Positions 24,201 through 33,500 of a stretch of DNA of 64,000 bases are shown one piece after another. Every line of letters starts with the position of its first letter. Position 1 is the stretch's first letter. Under the pieces are notes generated by a model. The model did no database searches. It saw only the letters and a program-made list of their open reading frames with translations, and was not told the origin of the DNA. A program made the position numbers and the translations under genes. Origin of the DNA: Nectonema munidae (taxonomy: Eukaryota > Nematomorpha > Nectonematoida > Nectonematidae); contig JAUIRK010000527.1 in NCBI GenBank assembly GCA_030549495.1, positions 46,285 to 110,284 on the forward strand, written 5' to 3'.

Positions 24201-26886
24201 CTCCGAAAATCAAAAAAGAATTTTTGATCTTTTTTCTAGACATTGTGATTATACATGGCCGCTTCCAAATATAATAATACTAATCAGAGCTAAGAAGAAT
24301 TATGCCAGTTTTTGATTGTTTTTTTCCGATCAAAAAAAGTATTAAACGGATGGGAACAAAAATTAAAATGCAACTTTATGGTTAAATAAATTGTAAACTC
24401 TTTAAAACAAAAGGAACTTAATGTAAGTGATCAAATTTTTTAAGATGGATTGATAAGGGCATTTTATTCAATCAACAATTTAGTCCATTCAAACTTGGAT
24501 TTATTTTTTCATTAAGTTTTTCAAAAATACTCACATCGGTTCCTAGACAAAATCCCCACTTCCAAAATTCCCGATAACCAAAATCGCCGAAAATTTAAGT
24601 CATTTTAAATCTATTATACTGAAGATTATCCTCCTGCCTATTCAATTGTTTAATGCAGATAAAATTTGAAACAAAAAAATTTTGTTCTGGAAAATTCTTG
24701 GGATCCATTAACTAAATGCTCCAATATTTTAGATCATAGTGAATGTGTAATAAAAATTCCATACTAAATTGCAGGTCAACCGGTTCATGTCTTTATCATG
24801 GAATACAAATTCATTTTTGATTTTCAGACTTTTTGGTTTCTTGGAACATTTAGTTTTGACCAGAAACCCCCACTTCATTGACATTTATAAAACAATTATT
24901 AAGCAATAGAATACGCAAATATCAACACAGTCATCGAGATAGGAGAAAAGATGACAGCAAAAAATTATCTCCCTGACAGCACCCTCTGCAACAGAAGGCT
25001 TTCCACCGCCTGCCGTTTATCAAAAGCGACACTAAGTCATATTCTCGTAACTACAACAACAGGATGGATAGCCTTGTAAAAATATATTGGAAACCAACTG
25101 TCAGATAAACGAAGTCTCACTACAATCCTATTTATATCAACATTTTGTGTACACATTGCACACAAACTACTTTGTAAACCAAAGATTAGGTCTAAAGGAA
25201 ATAAATTTATATTCTTTTTGACTTTACAAAAAAGGAATCAGTATTCGTAATCAAGAATAATGTGATAAGAGGTTATAAGAAGTGTATGAATGGAGTGTGA
25301 GGTTGTGGAAGTGTGTGCCAAAATCCAAAGTTTAGTCTTAACACTAAATAAAAATATCCCCAAATATTTTTATTAATTGGAAAATTTTTGCAAAATTTAT
25401 ATTTTTCTCAAATATTTTCTTTATTAAGATTTTTATCTCCTAAAGCAAATGAGAGCACTATAAGAGTAGAGCAATGAGAGCACTACCATTTTAAGATTTT
25501 TTAATAAGTGGTTTACTACTGGGATTTTTTGCCTACGTTACTCAATGCGTTTATGTGTGATCTGAGTCGTCCAGACCCCTCTGTTGGAACAGAAGTAGAC
25601 TGGTAACTTATTTATATTTTTGAATGCGCACTGGTTTCCAGATTAATTATGATAAATTAATTGAGAAAGGTTTCACTTTTAAAGCTGAGAGATTTTGCTA
25701 CCAAACAATAAAGTTCGCCTATCCTTAATGCCTTCCAGCTTCTTCGTGAATAAAAGAGCGTTGTGGCATACGTTTCCAAAATAATTCTGTCTCATCGTCA
25801 TTAAAACCTTCTTTTATAATTATTTCAACCAAACTTAACTAAAATCTCATGTGCACTCGCTACTCTGGTGACTTTGGAATCTATACTTATATCTTTTGAT
25901 GCAACCTGTGATTGCTATAAATTATCTGAGTGTAATCTTCTACGAGCTCCTTCAGTCTTGAAAAAACTTAAAGCGTTCCACTTCACTGCAAAAAGCGATA
26001 GGTGTTCTTTTCCGAATTTGATTTTCAGTAGCATGTTGTTGCGTTATTACTGTAAATTTCTTAGGTGAATCTTTTACTACTTCACAAATCATTCTTTTTT
26101 AAAATGGTCGATGTGCCTGAATGTATTAGTGAATCTTCATTCTTAACGAGATCAATGGCCTTTCTTGATTTCTTTGCAGGTGTAGTAGGAGGAATAAAGA
26201 TAATTTTTCTTGATCGACCTCGCTGGGTTCTAAAGCAAAAAAGATACCGGTATATCCATGATCGGTGTTTTCGTGTTTAGTACTGTTACCACTACGAACG
26301 ACGCATTTAATCCCGTTTTCTTCTTTTGAATCAGACGTGTAACTTTAACTTTTTCTCTGAAAATGCGTACCATATAAACTATATTTTCTAATTATATTAT
26401 TCATGGAAAGGCCTGGTAGTTTTTAAAACTTGTTATGGGTCGTTTTTTATGTCATTTTCATGTGCACTAGTATAGATAAATCACGGTCACGGGTGTTTTA
26501 ATATTATTTGCCTTTTTATGGGCAGAAAATGGATGAAAGTAAGATATGATGAACTCAGCAATTGATTCAAAGGAGAAAAATTATATGTCATAGGAAAATC
26601 GAATTTATAGCTGTATGTGTTTGTTCATAACATATACGTATGCACTGTTATTATGCCTATTTTTGCTTTGATGAGCTTTGGCGCGATTAAACAAAATAAT
26701 ATAAACGTCGGTATAATCGCCATTATATTTTAGGAAGAAATAGCCGAATTGATTGAAAAGTGTGAAAAAGCAGAGCCACGGCATGGAGAAAAATGGTGCC
26801 TAGTTTCTAAAAATATTTACAATACACGCAAGTCCACCAAAGATATTCTCTTACTTCTCACAGAACATTTGGAAGAGCCGAACTAA
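3067..26886 (+). CDS. PRPF6: PRPF6 / Prp6, U4/U6.U5 tri-snRNP protein (5' end outside window)
   Basis: Prp6 holds the U5 snRNP to U4/U6 in the spliceosomal tri-snRNP and is built of HAT/TPR-type helical repeats. Thirteen exons join with matching phases: 3067-3270, 5933-6124, 9094-9319, 9374-9540, 10801-11016, 15066-15265, 17429-17644, 17696-17915, 19108-19244, 22066-22133, 22537-22675, 23405-23531 and 26734-26886 (stop TAA). They give 754 residues without an internal stop. Family hallmarks seen: [76 protein letters not shown] and [12 protein letters not shown]. Human Prp6 is 941 residues, so the basic/acidic N-terminal third is missing; its exons were not found in 1-3066 and should lie upstream. 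The C-terminus ends at the usual place. Most long introns carry transposons. AATAAA follows the stop by about 60 bp. Confidence 0.97.
3703..5863. mobile_element. Non-autonomous piggyBac-type element
   Basis: A 2.16-kb AT-rich segment bounded by TTAA on both sides (3699-3702 and 5864-5867). The ends are inverted: CCCTCGCACATC at the left and GATGTGCGAAGG at the right. Just inside each end is TTTTACTCCAC or its complement GTGGAGTAAAA. The transposase-bearing element at 59222-62362 has the same design (CCTTCGCAT end, TTTTTACTCCA inside). No transposase frame is visible. It lies in the first visible PRPF6 intron. Confidence 0.7.
5933..6124 (+). CDS. PRPF6: PRPF6 exon b
   Basis: 64 codons, phase 0 at both ends; donor GTATTA. 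It encodes [18 protein letters not shown], the [15 protein letters not shown] helix and [12 protein letters not shown]. The reading stays open past the donor for 19 codons, but that extension does not match the family. Confidence 0.96.
6680..7500 (-). mobile_element. Broken Tc1/mariner-type (DDE_3) transposase
   Basis: The - strand shows the transposase in pieces over three frames: [52 protein letters not shown] (the catalytic IDESGF motif), [19 protein letters not shown], then [13 protein letters not shown], which corresponds to the family's YSPxLNPIENxFS. Several frame changes and stops separate them, so it is inactive. The terminal repeats could not be fixed. It lies in the PRPF6 intron between exons b and c. 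Confidence 0.75.
7501..9060. other. AT-rich intron remainder
   Basis: Short open frames only. On the - strand 8592-8897 reads 101 codons with AKCDICKLF, faintly like a BED-type finger, but without enough support to name. On the + strand 7842-7964 is a short Lys/Leu/Glu repeat ([18 protein letters not shown]). Nothing else assignable. Confidence 0.3.
9094..9319 (+). CDS. PRPF6: PRPF6 exon c
   Basis: 226 nt, phase 0 to 1. It encodes [20 protein letters not shown] and [11 protein letters not shown] plus the next HAT pair ([13 protein letters not shown]). It is followed by a 54-nt intron (9320-9373). Confidence 0.96.
9374..9540 (+). CDS. PRPF6: PRPF6 exon d
   Basis: 167 nt, phase 1 to 0. It encodes [38 protein letters not shown] and [17 protein letters not shown], almost residue for residue the family consensus. 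Confidence 0.97.
9830..9939. mobile_element. TTAA MITE, CGTCTG family
   Basis: Inverted ends TTAACGACCAG and CTGGTCATTA enclose about 90 bp containing ATCGTCTGCTTTACATTAGA. Related sequences occur at 21137-21265, 28885-29014 and, partially, 40770-40858 in this window. TTAA-linked termini suggest piggyBac-driven mobility; that is inferred. Confidence 0.5.
10801..11016 (+). CDS. PRPF6: PRPF6 exon e
   Basis: 72 codons, phase 0 at both ends. It encodes [20 protein letters not shown], then [20 protein letters not shown] and ends CQ before donor GTATAT. An AC/AT microsatellite begins 27 bp into the next intron. Confidence 0.97.
11044..11069. repeat. AC/AT microsatellite
   Basis: A run of CA dinucleotides followed by TA dinucleotides, just inside the intron after PRPF6 exon e. 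Confidence 0.8.
11456..11600. repeat. Left subterminal array of 15-bp units (MULE)
   Basis: About nine tandem CATCACACGACATTT-like units, some with ATAACG or GCGACA variants. These are probably transposase binding sites. The right array is the inverted counterpart. Confidence 0.8.
12005..13414 (+). CDS. MULE transposase with N-terminal FLYWCH zinc finger
   Basis: 469 residues from the ATG at 12005; the frame is open a further 31 codons upstream, but the finger starts right after this Met. Residues about 20-80 fit a FLYWCH finger: [25 protein letters not shown] and SEHSHY supply Trp, two Cys and two His. The RNase H-like MULE domain follows: [12 protein letters not shown] (first Asp), [10 protein letters not shown] (second Asp), [13 protein letters not shown] (C/H motif) and [12 protein letters not shown] (catalytic Glu). 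No stops or frameshifts, so it may be functional or recently so. Its product would cut and paste the surrounding element. Confidence 0.88.
   Translation: MDTNDVEYFCKFGTTSKGKETAIFNNCEYYKHRKNKDNSIRWRCSEYQKKKCNAFITTLGERVISSPKSEHSHYLDREKICAKLAVNKMKIAMKEVGAAPMIVSSEYCQDISTSSMMRIPKKPSLIRTLQRSKGRFNTLPLLPTSTNFEITGKFRDNLLYDSGIDDTERIIIFGHNEVVSCLSRARLWIADGTFKVVPCLFYQLYTLHFHFGEGRNPAGMYALLKNKSRNTYRRMIKAMKNIVPCANPEQILLDFEIAAMTEFQYAFPNTEIKGCFFHLSQNVYKKAIQLGMKSEMESDNELSTLILCLPALSLVPTNFVENAFDTLKEHMPENDKVTQLLTYFENTYIRRGYRRNGAARNPPFPISKWNHFENCVEGVARTTNAVEGWHYSLQYLFQCSHPTIWYFLNGIYKDIAFQRLNLTQGITGAPLPANKKYLSIKEKIKSIASLFAQTDIMTYLRAIQYSACK
14082..14230. repeat. Right subterminal array of 15-bp units (MULE)
   Basis: About nine units of GTCGTGTGATGAAAT or GTCGTGTGATGAAGT, the complement of the left array. 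A His/Thr-rich open frame read across this array is an artefact of the repeat. Confidence 0.8.
14280..15060. other. Intron remainder, nothing assignable
   Basis: Ordinary AT-rich sequence between the MULE and PRPF6 exon f. A 16-bp stretch like TCAAGAGCGACACTAA recurs in diverged form near 25020, hinting at an old repeat. Confidence 0.3.
15066..15265 (+). CDS. PRPF6: PRPF6 exon f
   Basis: 200 nt, phase 0 to 2. It encodes [39 protein letters not shown] and [13 protein letters not shown]. The reading continues 20 codons past the donor (GTATTT) without family similarity. Confidence 0.96.
15671..16793 (-). mobile_element. Truncated Jockey-like non-LTR retrotransposon (LINE)
   Basis: On the - strand, pieces of a LINE polyprotein in order: [40 protein letters not shown] and QHGFRSN-like [14 protein letters not shown] (reverse transcriptase motifs 1-2), then after a deletion [31 protein letters not shown] and QFLVSAF, and LLTSVVGF (C-terminal region). 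The catalytic YADD region is missing and several stops interrupt, so it is dead. An 18-bp direct repeat, TTTACAGTTCGGGCACTT, sits at each side (15653-15670 and 16794-16811) and may be the target duplication. Confidence 0.75.
17429..17644 (+). CDS. PRPF6: PRPF6 exon g
   Basis: 216 nt, phase 2 to 0/AG split. It encodes [20 protein letters not shown] and [20 protein letters not shown], the best conserved stretch of Prp6. A 51-nt intron follows (17645-17695). Confidence 0.97.
17696..17915 (+). CDS. PRPF6: PRPF6 exon h
   Basis: 220 nt. It completes an Arg codon, then encodes [20 protein letters not shown] and [12 protein letters not shown], ending AYNHG before donor GTACCA. Confidence 0.97.
18447..18645 (+). 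mobile_element. Half copy of a hAT-type MITE
   Basis: Starts CAGTGGCGCACATCC and follows the left two thirds of the 317-bp element at 48560-48876 (shared CAAAATTATTGG, AATACCACGG, ACCAAATATTCAA, ATAAGACTACTTTATATTTT). No right terminus is visible. It lies in the intron after PRPF6 exon h. Confidence 0.6.
19108..19244 (+). CDS. PRPF6: PRPF6 exon i
   Basis: 137 nt, phase 0 to 2; acceptor TTTTCAG. It encodes [20 protein letters not shown] and [17 protein letters not shown]. The Trp codon is split TG|G by a donor GTTTTT. Confidence 0.94.
19561..19583. repeat. 23-bp poly-G tract
   Basis: A run of 23 G preceded by CTCAAATTATT, the same words that precede G-runs in the hAT-type MITEs at 18447 and 48560. 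It is probably an expanded remnant of that family. Confidence 0.7.
19600..22060. other. Intron sequence, mostly unassigned
   Basis: AT-rich intron between PRPF6 exons i and j. Apart from the MITE at 21137-21265 I see no gene, RNA or element with definable ends. Short open frames here show no family similarity. Confidence 0.3.
21137..21265. mobile_element. TTAA MITE, CGTCTG family
   Basis: 129 bp between TTAA (21133-21136) and CTAA (21266-21269). Ends CCCATTTAAGGCC and GGCCGTAAATGGG are inverted. The inside repeats GCAGACGAT three times. Very similar over its whole length to 28885-29014. Confidence 0.75.
22066..22133 (+). CDS. PRPF6: PRPF6 exon j (short)
   Basis: 68 nt, phase 2 to 1. It encodes [20 protein letters not shown] plus SK. 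The match to human ESVRLEYRAG and TLMAKAL fixes the frame. Confidence 0.92.
22537..22675 (+). CDS. PRPF6: PRPF6 exon k
   Basis: 139 nt, phase 1 to 2. It encodes [20 protein letters not shown] and [20 protein letters not shown]. The acceptor is TTTAAG rather than CAG. Confidence 0.95.
22676..23404. other. Intron sequence, nothing recognised
   Basis: The intron between PRPF6 exons k and l, and the shorter one before it (22134-22536), show no open frames, repeats or motifs I can support. Confidence 0.3.
23405..23531 (+). CDS. PRPF6: PRPF6 exon l
   Basis: 127 nt, phase 2 to 0. It encodes [20 protein letters not shown] and [15 protein letters not shown], matching the family's [20 protein letters not shown] region. 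Confidence 0.96.
25555..26270 (-). mobile_element. Broken Tigger/pogo-type (DDE_1) transposase
   Basis: On the - strand, out-of-frame pieces match the pogo/Tigger catalytic region in order: [20 protein letters not shown] (family FNADETGLFWKRMP, first catalytic Asp), [11 protein letters not shown] (family KDRLTLLLGGN), then [14 protein letters not shown] (family LPVxWxSNKKGWMT). Upstream, basic pieces such as [10 protein letters not shown] may be the DNA-binding part. Stops and shifts are frequent. Ends not determined. It lies in the intron before the PRPF6 terminal exon. Confidence 0.65.
26734..26886 (+). CDS. PRPF6: PRPF6 terminal exon
   Basis: 153 nt including TAA. It encodes [20 protein letters not shown] and [10 protein letters not shown], ending [11 protein letters not shown]. 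Its length equals that of the family C-terminus, though the last ten residues are divergent. Confidence 0.95.
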   Translation, partial: EEIAELIEKCEKAEPRHGEKWCLVSKNIYNTRKSTKDILLLLTEHLEEPN

Positions 26887-26948
26887 ATTTAAACGAAGCA
26901 TTACGATCCAGCCCTGACTTAAGCATATATTCTTTTTAGTATTTTTTG

Positions 26949-26954
26949 AATAAA
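26949..26954 (+). promoter_or_regulatory. PRPF6: PRPF6 polyadenylation signal
   Basis: AATAAA lies 62 bp after the PRPF6 stop codon. With both stops about 500 bp apart, the two convergent transcripts must end within a short shared spacer. Confidence 0.6.
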
Positions 26955-27359
26955 GTATATGTAATTTATGTTCTACTTTTACGCCCATAAAACAATGTTT
27001 AAAGTTTTTTAAACTAAAGCATCCTTAAATACTCCATTTCTTACTCAACTAACTGGAATTGAACGCATAAATATTAGGAATATAGGTTTCTTTTTCATTA
27101 ATTTTCTATTAATAATAGTGAAAATATTTTTAACAGTGAGTTTAATGATAAATATAGATTATATTTTGAAAAATATTATTAATGTAAAAATTGTTTACTT
27201 GTCTAAAGTGAAGAAAGATGCCAAATGAGTTATAAAATGAATTACATTTTTTGAAGATAAATTTTAATAATAATTTTAGTTGTAGTGAATTCTAGATAAC
27301 GGGAGTGCAATTAAATTAATATACAACTAATGTTATTTCAAATATTTTCAAAAAAAAGA

Positions 27360-27365
27360 TTTATT
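27360..27365 (-). promoter_or_regulatory. PSMD2: PSMD2 polyadenylation signal
   Basis: AATAAA on the - strand, 24 bp after the PSMD2 stop; a second AATAAA overlaps the stop codon itself. Either could serve. Confidence 0.5.
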
Positions 27366-27389
27366 TGCAAGGTTAAAACATTTCATTTT

Positions 27390-27572
27390 TTATTCAGTAT
27401 AGTTGGGATTTTTGTGTAGAATTACAAATCCTTCTAAGCATGAAGAAATAGCGATGTATTCATCAGTAGCCAATTCAGCACGTTCTCCATGCGACAAGAG
27501 GACTGGAGTTTTGTGCGTTTGAAAACCAGTTATCGTTTTGGGTTTTCCTGCTTGCCCAACAACATCAACAGC
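27390..27572 (-). CDS. PSMD2: PSMD2 terminal exon
   Basis: 61 codons with TAA. It encodes [40 protein letters not shown] and [13 protein letters not shown], the conserved Rpn1 C-terminus. Confidence 0.97.
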   Translation of the reverse strand, partial: AVDVVGQAGKPKTITGFQTHKTPVLLSHGERAELATDEYIAISSCLEGFVILHKNPNYTE

Positions 27573-30500
27573 CTAAATTGAAAAATAAAAATGTAATACG
27601 ACGTCATTACCATCAACATTTTTAATAATTTTTTAAGGATAACAATAATAATCAAGCACATAAGGATTTTAAAGACCTGTTTTCCTTATCAACAATTTTT
27701 CTGCAAAAACAACACAGACTGAACAGTATTCAGATTTATAAACAATGGTTCTAAATTTTTTGAAAGTAAGTTTAGATTTTATCGGAGGAAAATTATTCAC
27801 ACAACTTAAAAACTTTGACCAAAACACTAGGATTAATTCAATAATGATCACTGATAAGTGAAAAGGTTCACTATAAAAAGGGTAAAGCTTTTGTGTGGTT
27901 TTTCATTGGGAACGCACATATATGTATTGAACAGTGATCTAGAAAGGATATTGGAGTATCAAAGCGAGTCATTTAACCTTTGGAGGACACTGTTATTTGT
28001 AGTTACACGAAGGACACGGTAATGGAGCAAAAAGTCGATATACTTTTTTAAAGGGAGTGTAATTTATGATACAGAATAAAACTTGTTATCACAAAATATT
28101 TCCAGATTTTACTCTGCTAGTAGTCGATTGGAGAAATGTCTTCTCTAGGGTTTTTTCTAAATAAGATCCAATGTTTATTTCGTAAATATTCAAAGAAAGA
28201 ACAACTCTGTAGCAAATGTCAAAATTTTGATTGATTGAAAAATTGCTTACGAAAACATTCATTCAAATTTCAAAAATTAATTTTGATATAAAATCCTTAA
28301 AATTGTGTCTAAGAATAGTACCTTATCATATTTCAAGGTTTATTTAGAATAAGAAATATTTATTGGAATTATTTTGTTTTCAGGAAATCATATTTTATAT
28401 GAAGAACGCAACTCAACCTGATCTATGTGTGTCTCTTGTTTCTAATAATATGCGTAGAAGTATATATTTTGAAATAAAAAAAGTACATACATTTTGCAGA
28501 TAATCAAAACTTGACAAGATGAACACATTTCTCTTCTATGCAAAATTTTCAATGACTATTTGCTTGATTTTGGTTTTTTCATGAGAAATTATATTATTCA
28601 TTGACGAATCAATGGTACCTTATTTGGGCGTCATAGTGCAAAAATCTTTATAAAAGGAAAGCCAATGCGGGTTCCTCATGAACCGGTTCATAAAAAGAAA
28701 AGGCGGTGTAAAAGAAATATATATCAGGCCCATTTAGTAAGATTTCACACTTAGAATTGGAAGAAATAATTTCATTTTTATGTAATTTATAAAGTATAAC
28801 TTAGGGAATGTGATAATAATATAAAAATTTAAGGTTAGTAGCGAATTTTCTTCCAAAAATTTTAAACCTCAATTTCCATTTTAACCCATTAAGTACCATA
28901 GAAATTAGACGATATTTAAAAAAATGCAGACGATTTATATTCAAAGTCATTGAAAAAAGCAGATGAAGATGAAATTACTTATGTTCCCAAATGGGAAAAT
29001 TGGGACTTAATGGGTTAAAGGGCCAAATTTATATTCCCGGCTACACATCTGTCAATGCATAGACCCATGTCAAACATATCTTCAAACAATTTAATTTATT
29101 AACTGAATATGTGTCTAGGTAGAATAAGATTTTTTTTTCTTTTTCTGTGTAACTAATCTAGTTTTTTAACGAATAAAATTGTTAAAAAATAATGTAGCAT
29201 TGTCATAGCTTACACCTATAAAATTTTTCCAAATTTATGAATTGAGTTCTTTTGGAGCACAAGTTTTTACGTTTTAGATAGCATTACATTTTTTGAAAAT
29301 ATTCTCATATCTGGAATTTTATGTTTTTTGTACATTTTAAAAACTGGCTTTTGTTCTTAGCTTTCTACGAGAAAGTGATAAAAATCTTTGGAAATATCTT
29401 AGTTAAACGAACTTAAGCACATCTCAATTTAAAATACGCTACTCAATGAGATTATTAAAATTATTTAATAAGTAAAACTTCAGCATACTTGGCCAACTCT
29501 AACAGAGACATTGATGGGTTTTAATTCAGAATCCAGCGTAATGAGAAAGCGTGCTGAAATTGCTGCTGTGATGTAAAAGAGCAAGTAATGAGATTTGCCA
29601 AGAATCGCTAATAAATAAATAAAATAATGAGGTTGTTTGATGCATAACAATATAGAGCGTATTGTATTCAAATTAAATACCTTTAAAAAATATGATAAGC
29701 AATAACAAGTATTCTGTTGTCATGTCTTTTATTAAAGAAAATCTAAGGAAGTGAAGATAATGCCCAGATGTTTAATACAAAGAATTGAATTGATAATTTT
29801 TGATTGAGATAAAAATTGAGTGTAAACTAAGTTAAGTTTTTCCTTATTAAATGAATTGTACGCAAAAGTGATTACTTAAAAGAAAATGGTGTGACTTACT
29901 GCTTCTAGCATCTAAAAGAGAGAAGAGTACAATGGCTAAGCTGGCAACAGCTGTATTATTCATTATGAAGCGATGCGAATGAAATGGGGAAAGCGTCAGA
30001 GTTCCTTTTCCTAAGTGCACGAAACCTTGAGCAAGCCGAACCATGAACAAGTTGTTCGCATCTTTGGCATGAAATTGAGCCAACTGACGAAGAATCACAC
30101 CCAAACGTGCATTGTTTGTTCCTAAAAATACAACAGCATTCAACTAAAGGCAAAGAGTACAACTATGCTGGAAACGAAAATCAAAAACTGTAATGAAAAT
30201 AAATATGCTAACCACAAGACAAAAATAGTCATTCCATTTTAACAGTTAGCTACCAAACCAAATATTAAATATCTTCACCAAAAAATCCCTTTTAAATTTC
30301 TTTCAATAAATTTGGAATGTAAATAAAAATAAAAATATCATCTTTCAAATAAATTTATTCTTTATAAGATGAAATGACATTTTATTTATAAAAGACTAAC
30401 TGCAAATACAGAAACCTAGCTTATAATTTTGTGTTGCTGTTATACACGTAATCAATTTTTTTAGTGGGACTTTATAACGACGGTGGAAATGAACAAGCTT

Positions 30501-33500
30501 TTACTATAAAAACAACAATACTTTCGTCTTAATACACCGCCATAGGTGAAAATGATTACTCTTTATTTTTCATTTTTAACTGCTCAATTTTTCTCCTTTT
30601 AAAAATTGTTGTTATGGAGGTACCTACGTGTTCTAAACGAAAAAATTTTGATATTGGCACAAAGTATCGTCTATTACTGTTGTTGAACTAAATGTAAAAT
30701 CAAAATCAGAAATAGATACTGATTTTAAACTACCGAACAGGGAGGGTTCAAAGCTAGGAAAAAATAGCCCGGGGGGGGGGGGGGGGGGCTGGGTATACAT
30801 GAATGTGAAAAAAAATTTTAGTACCCTACCTTTAATAAATAGTATACAACAAAAAATACAAAAAAATACAATAAAAAACATTTTTCAATTTCAATATTGC
30901 AGTAATTTAATAATTAAAAAATTTTTAAAAAAATTATTTTTTTATCAAAATTTAATAAATTTTAATTACCTCTTTGAACATTTTCAATCCTAGTTTTTAT
31001 ATGGACGTGATAAAAATTTTTGAAAAAATTTGAAAGTATATTGTATTATAGAATATTGATTCAAGGTTCCTTTTTTTTGTTTTTTTTCTAATTTAATTTA
31101 AAGCAATAAAAAACTAATTTAATTAGTTTAAACTATGTATGCTTGCTTATCTTACACATAATGAAAAATCAATATTTTTATATATATTATCTAAGAAATC
31201 TAGACATTTTAAATGTAAATTTTATTGGGAAACATTTATTCTAAATTTTTTCTTTTATTTTTTGTACTTAATTTTTAAACTTTAGTATAACGTTGTATTT
31301 TTTTAAGCATAATGGAAAGTTTATGCCGATACTGTGGGAGAAGCCTTTGCAATTTGAATAAAACTAACAAAGAAAGACATATTGAATCAAGTTTTGAAAA
31401 AAGTAAGCAATCTAAAAAAAGAAAAAGTGTTGGGAATATTGAAAAGTTTTTTGCGAAGAAAAGTAAGAAATGTGAAAACGTTTCCAATACCTGTTTACAA
31501 AAAGAGAAACCATTTTCTGCATCCGTAGAAATATTAAACATAACAAAAAGCATAGTTCAAGAAGTTGTACAAAGAATAGATAGAGGATTTCAAACGAAAA
31601 AATCGATGAATTTGAACAACTTGGAAATAGACTTTAACAACAATATTGTACCGTTAAAAAAGAAGAATCTATCCAAGTGAATAATATTAAAAAGTGTGGA
31701 GGGTTTAAAGTCGGAAAAAACAGTGATGGTCAATCTTTAACTATTCACAAGTTTGAAGAATGTGGTTTTATATATGAGAATAAGAGCTTTCATCACGAAG
31801 ATTGTGCAAATAATAATTATATTTTGATTGATGAAGAAACAAAGTTAAATATTAATGTTAAATGTTTCGATTTACAATATGAAAAAAAATTTATTAAATT
31901 GATTGAGAATTCTTCCAAGTCCCATGATGGAATGATCAGTTATAACTTTACATATTTTTCGCACTTTCAATTGAGTCAAAGATATAAAGTCTCTATCTGA
32001 AAACAGTTAAGGTGTCCATATCGAGAAGGTTGCTTAATTGGAGTTAGACTTTCAACTGAAGATCCTTTTCTATTAGAAGAAAATCGAAATAGTGCTCTCG
32101 TGTTTCCTCTGAATGAAAAAGATTTTACTTCTGTAGAAGCTGTCAGAAGTAATAAAAGAGAATCACGAACCAACAGTATATATAGATGGAACCAAAATTT
32201 ATAAATCAACTTGTCTAAAAAATTTAATCAGGAAAACTCCTTTGAGCAAAGATAGGTTGAAAAGAGTCAGGGGTCTCTCTTTAGAAACACTGAAGGATCC
32301 AAACACAGAAGAGATTTTGGACAATCTCCTTTATATTAATGACTGTGTTATAGCCGAAGATAAAGTTGATGTTTTTTTAATTAAACAAATTTTTGATTCT
32401 GAAAAAAAACGTTTAAATTATGTAGAATACGACAAAGAAAAATGCAATTTTACTTTACTTTTATTAAAGCTGAAAACAAAGATAGTCAATGAAAAGATAT
32501 ATTGGACTGAAAATTCCCAAGAGGAATTTAAATCGTGCTTACAAAAATGTACACCCATCAAGTGACTTGGACCCTCCTGTTGGGTGCAGCAAGTTTTTTT
32601 TACTAAAGAATATAAAGAAATTCTTTTTGCAGAGGAAGAAATAAAGAATGGAAATGAAAAAAATGCAAAATTGTATGAAAAATGTTAATGATAAAAAACT
32701 TATTGAGCATATTGCTGGGCATTATATAAGAAAGGAAACCTTTGATACAATTATTTGCGGACTCTGTGGTCTCAAATCAGAAAATTGTTCAACAAAGGTA
32801 GAATTCAGCTCAAAAAAGGGAAGAGAAATTTTTTTTAAATTGTCATGTAAGATTGTACCAACTACAGTAAAAGCATGAACATAAAGTCAACATACAATAA
32901 AACTATAATATGTCCTGAAAATAAGTGTAACTGTGTTGTTTGGACATTGTGCTTAGAAGAGCACTATAAAAGTTTACATGGAAAAAGTGTTCCTCCACAA
33001 TATGTGGTAGATGCAAAAATGAAAGATAAAATTTTAAATAAAAAATGACTTTACAACATGTTTTTCATAATAAACAGATTCATATATTCAATTTCTCAAA
33101 GCTAAATATGAAAGCGACAAATAAATATAGAGTGACAAGGGTGGTATATCCAAAAAAAGTGTCAGTTTTTTTAAGTACCAATACAGTTATAAAGGGTAGG
33201 TGGTGTCTTGCAAACTTTTGAAAAAGTTAGAAAATTTGAGTATTAATGAAGAAGCAAATTTGGTGGTTGTACCTCTTTCTCAAGTTGACGTATTGGCTGA
33301 TGAAGAGTTTGATGAAAATATAGAGATTAGAGTTTTGAAAATAATTAAAACGTTAGTGAATAAAATGGTAAATTTAAATAGAAAAAAGGTGAATCAAAAG
33401 ATTTAAGATTGTCAAAGAAAATTCTTCAAATACTATTGATATTGTTGAAAAATTCCAGGCTTTGAAGTTAAAACATATTTTGATTTCTGTGATAAAAAAT

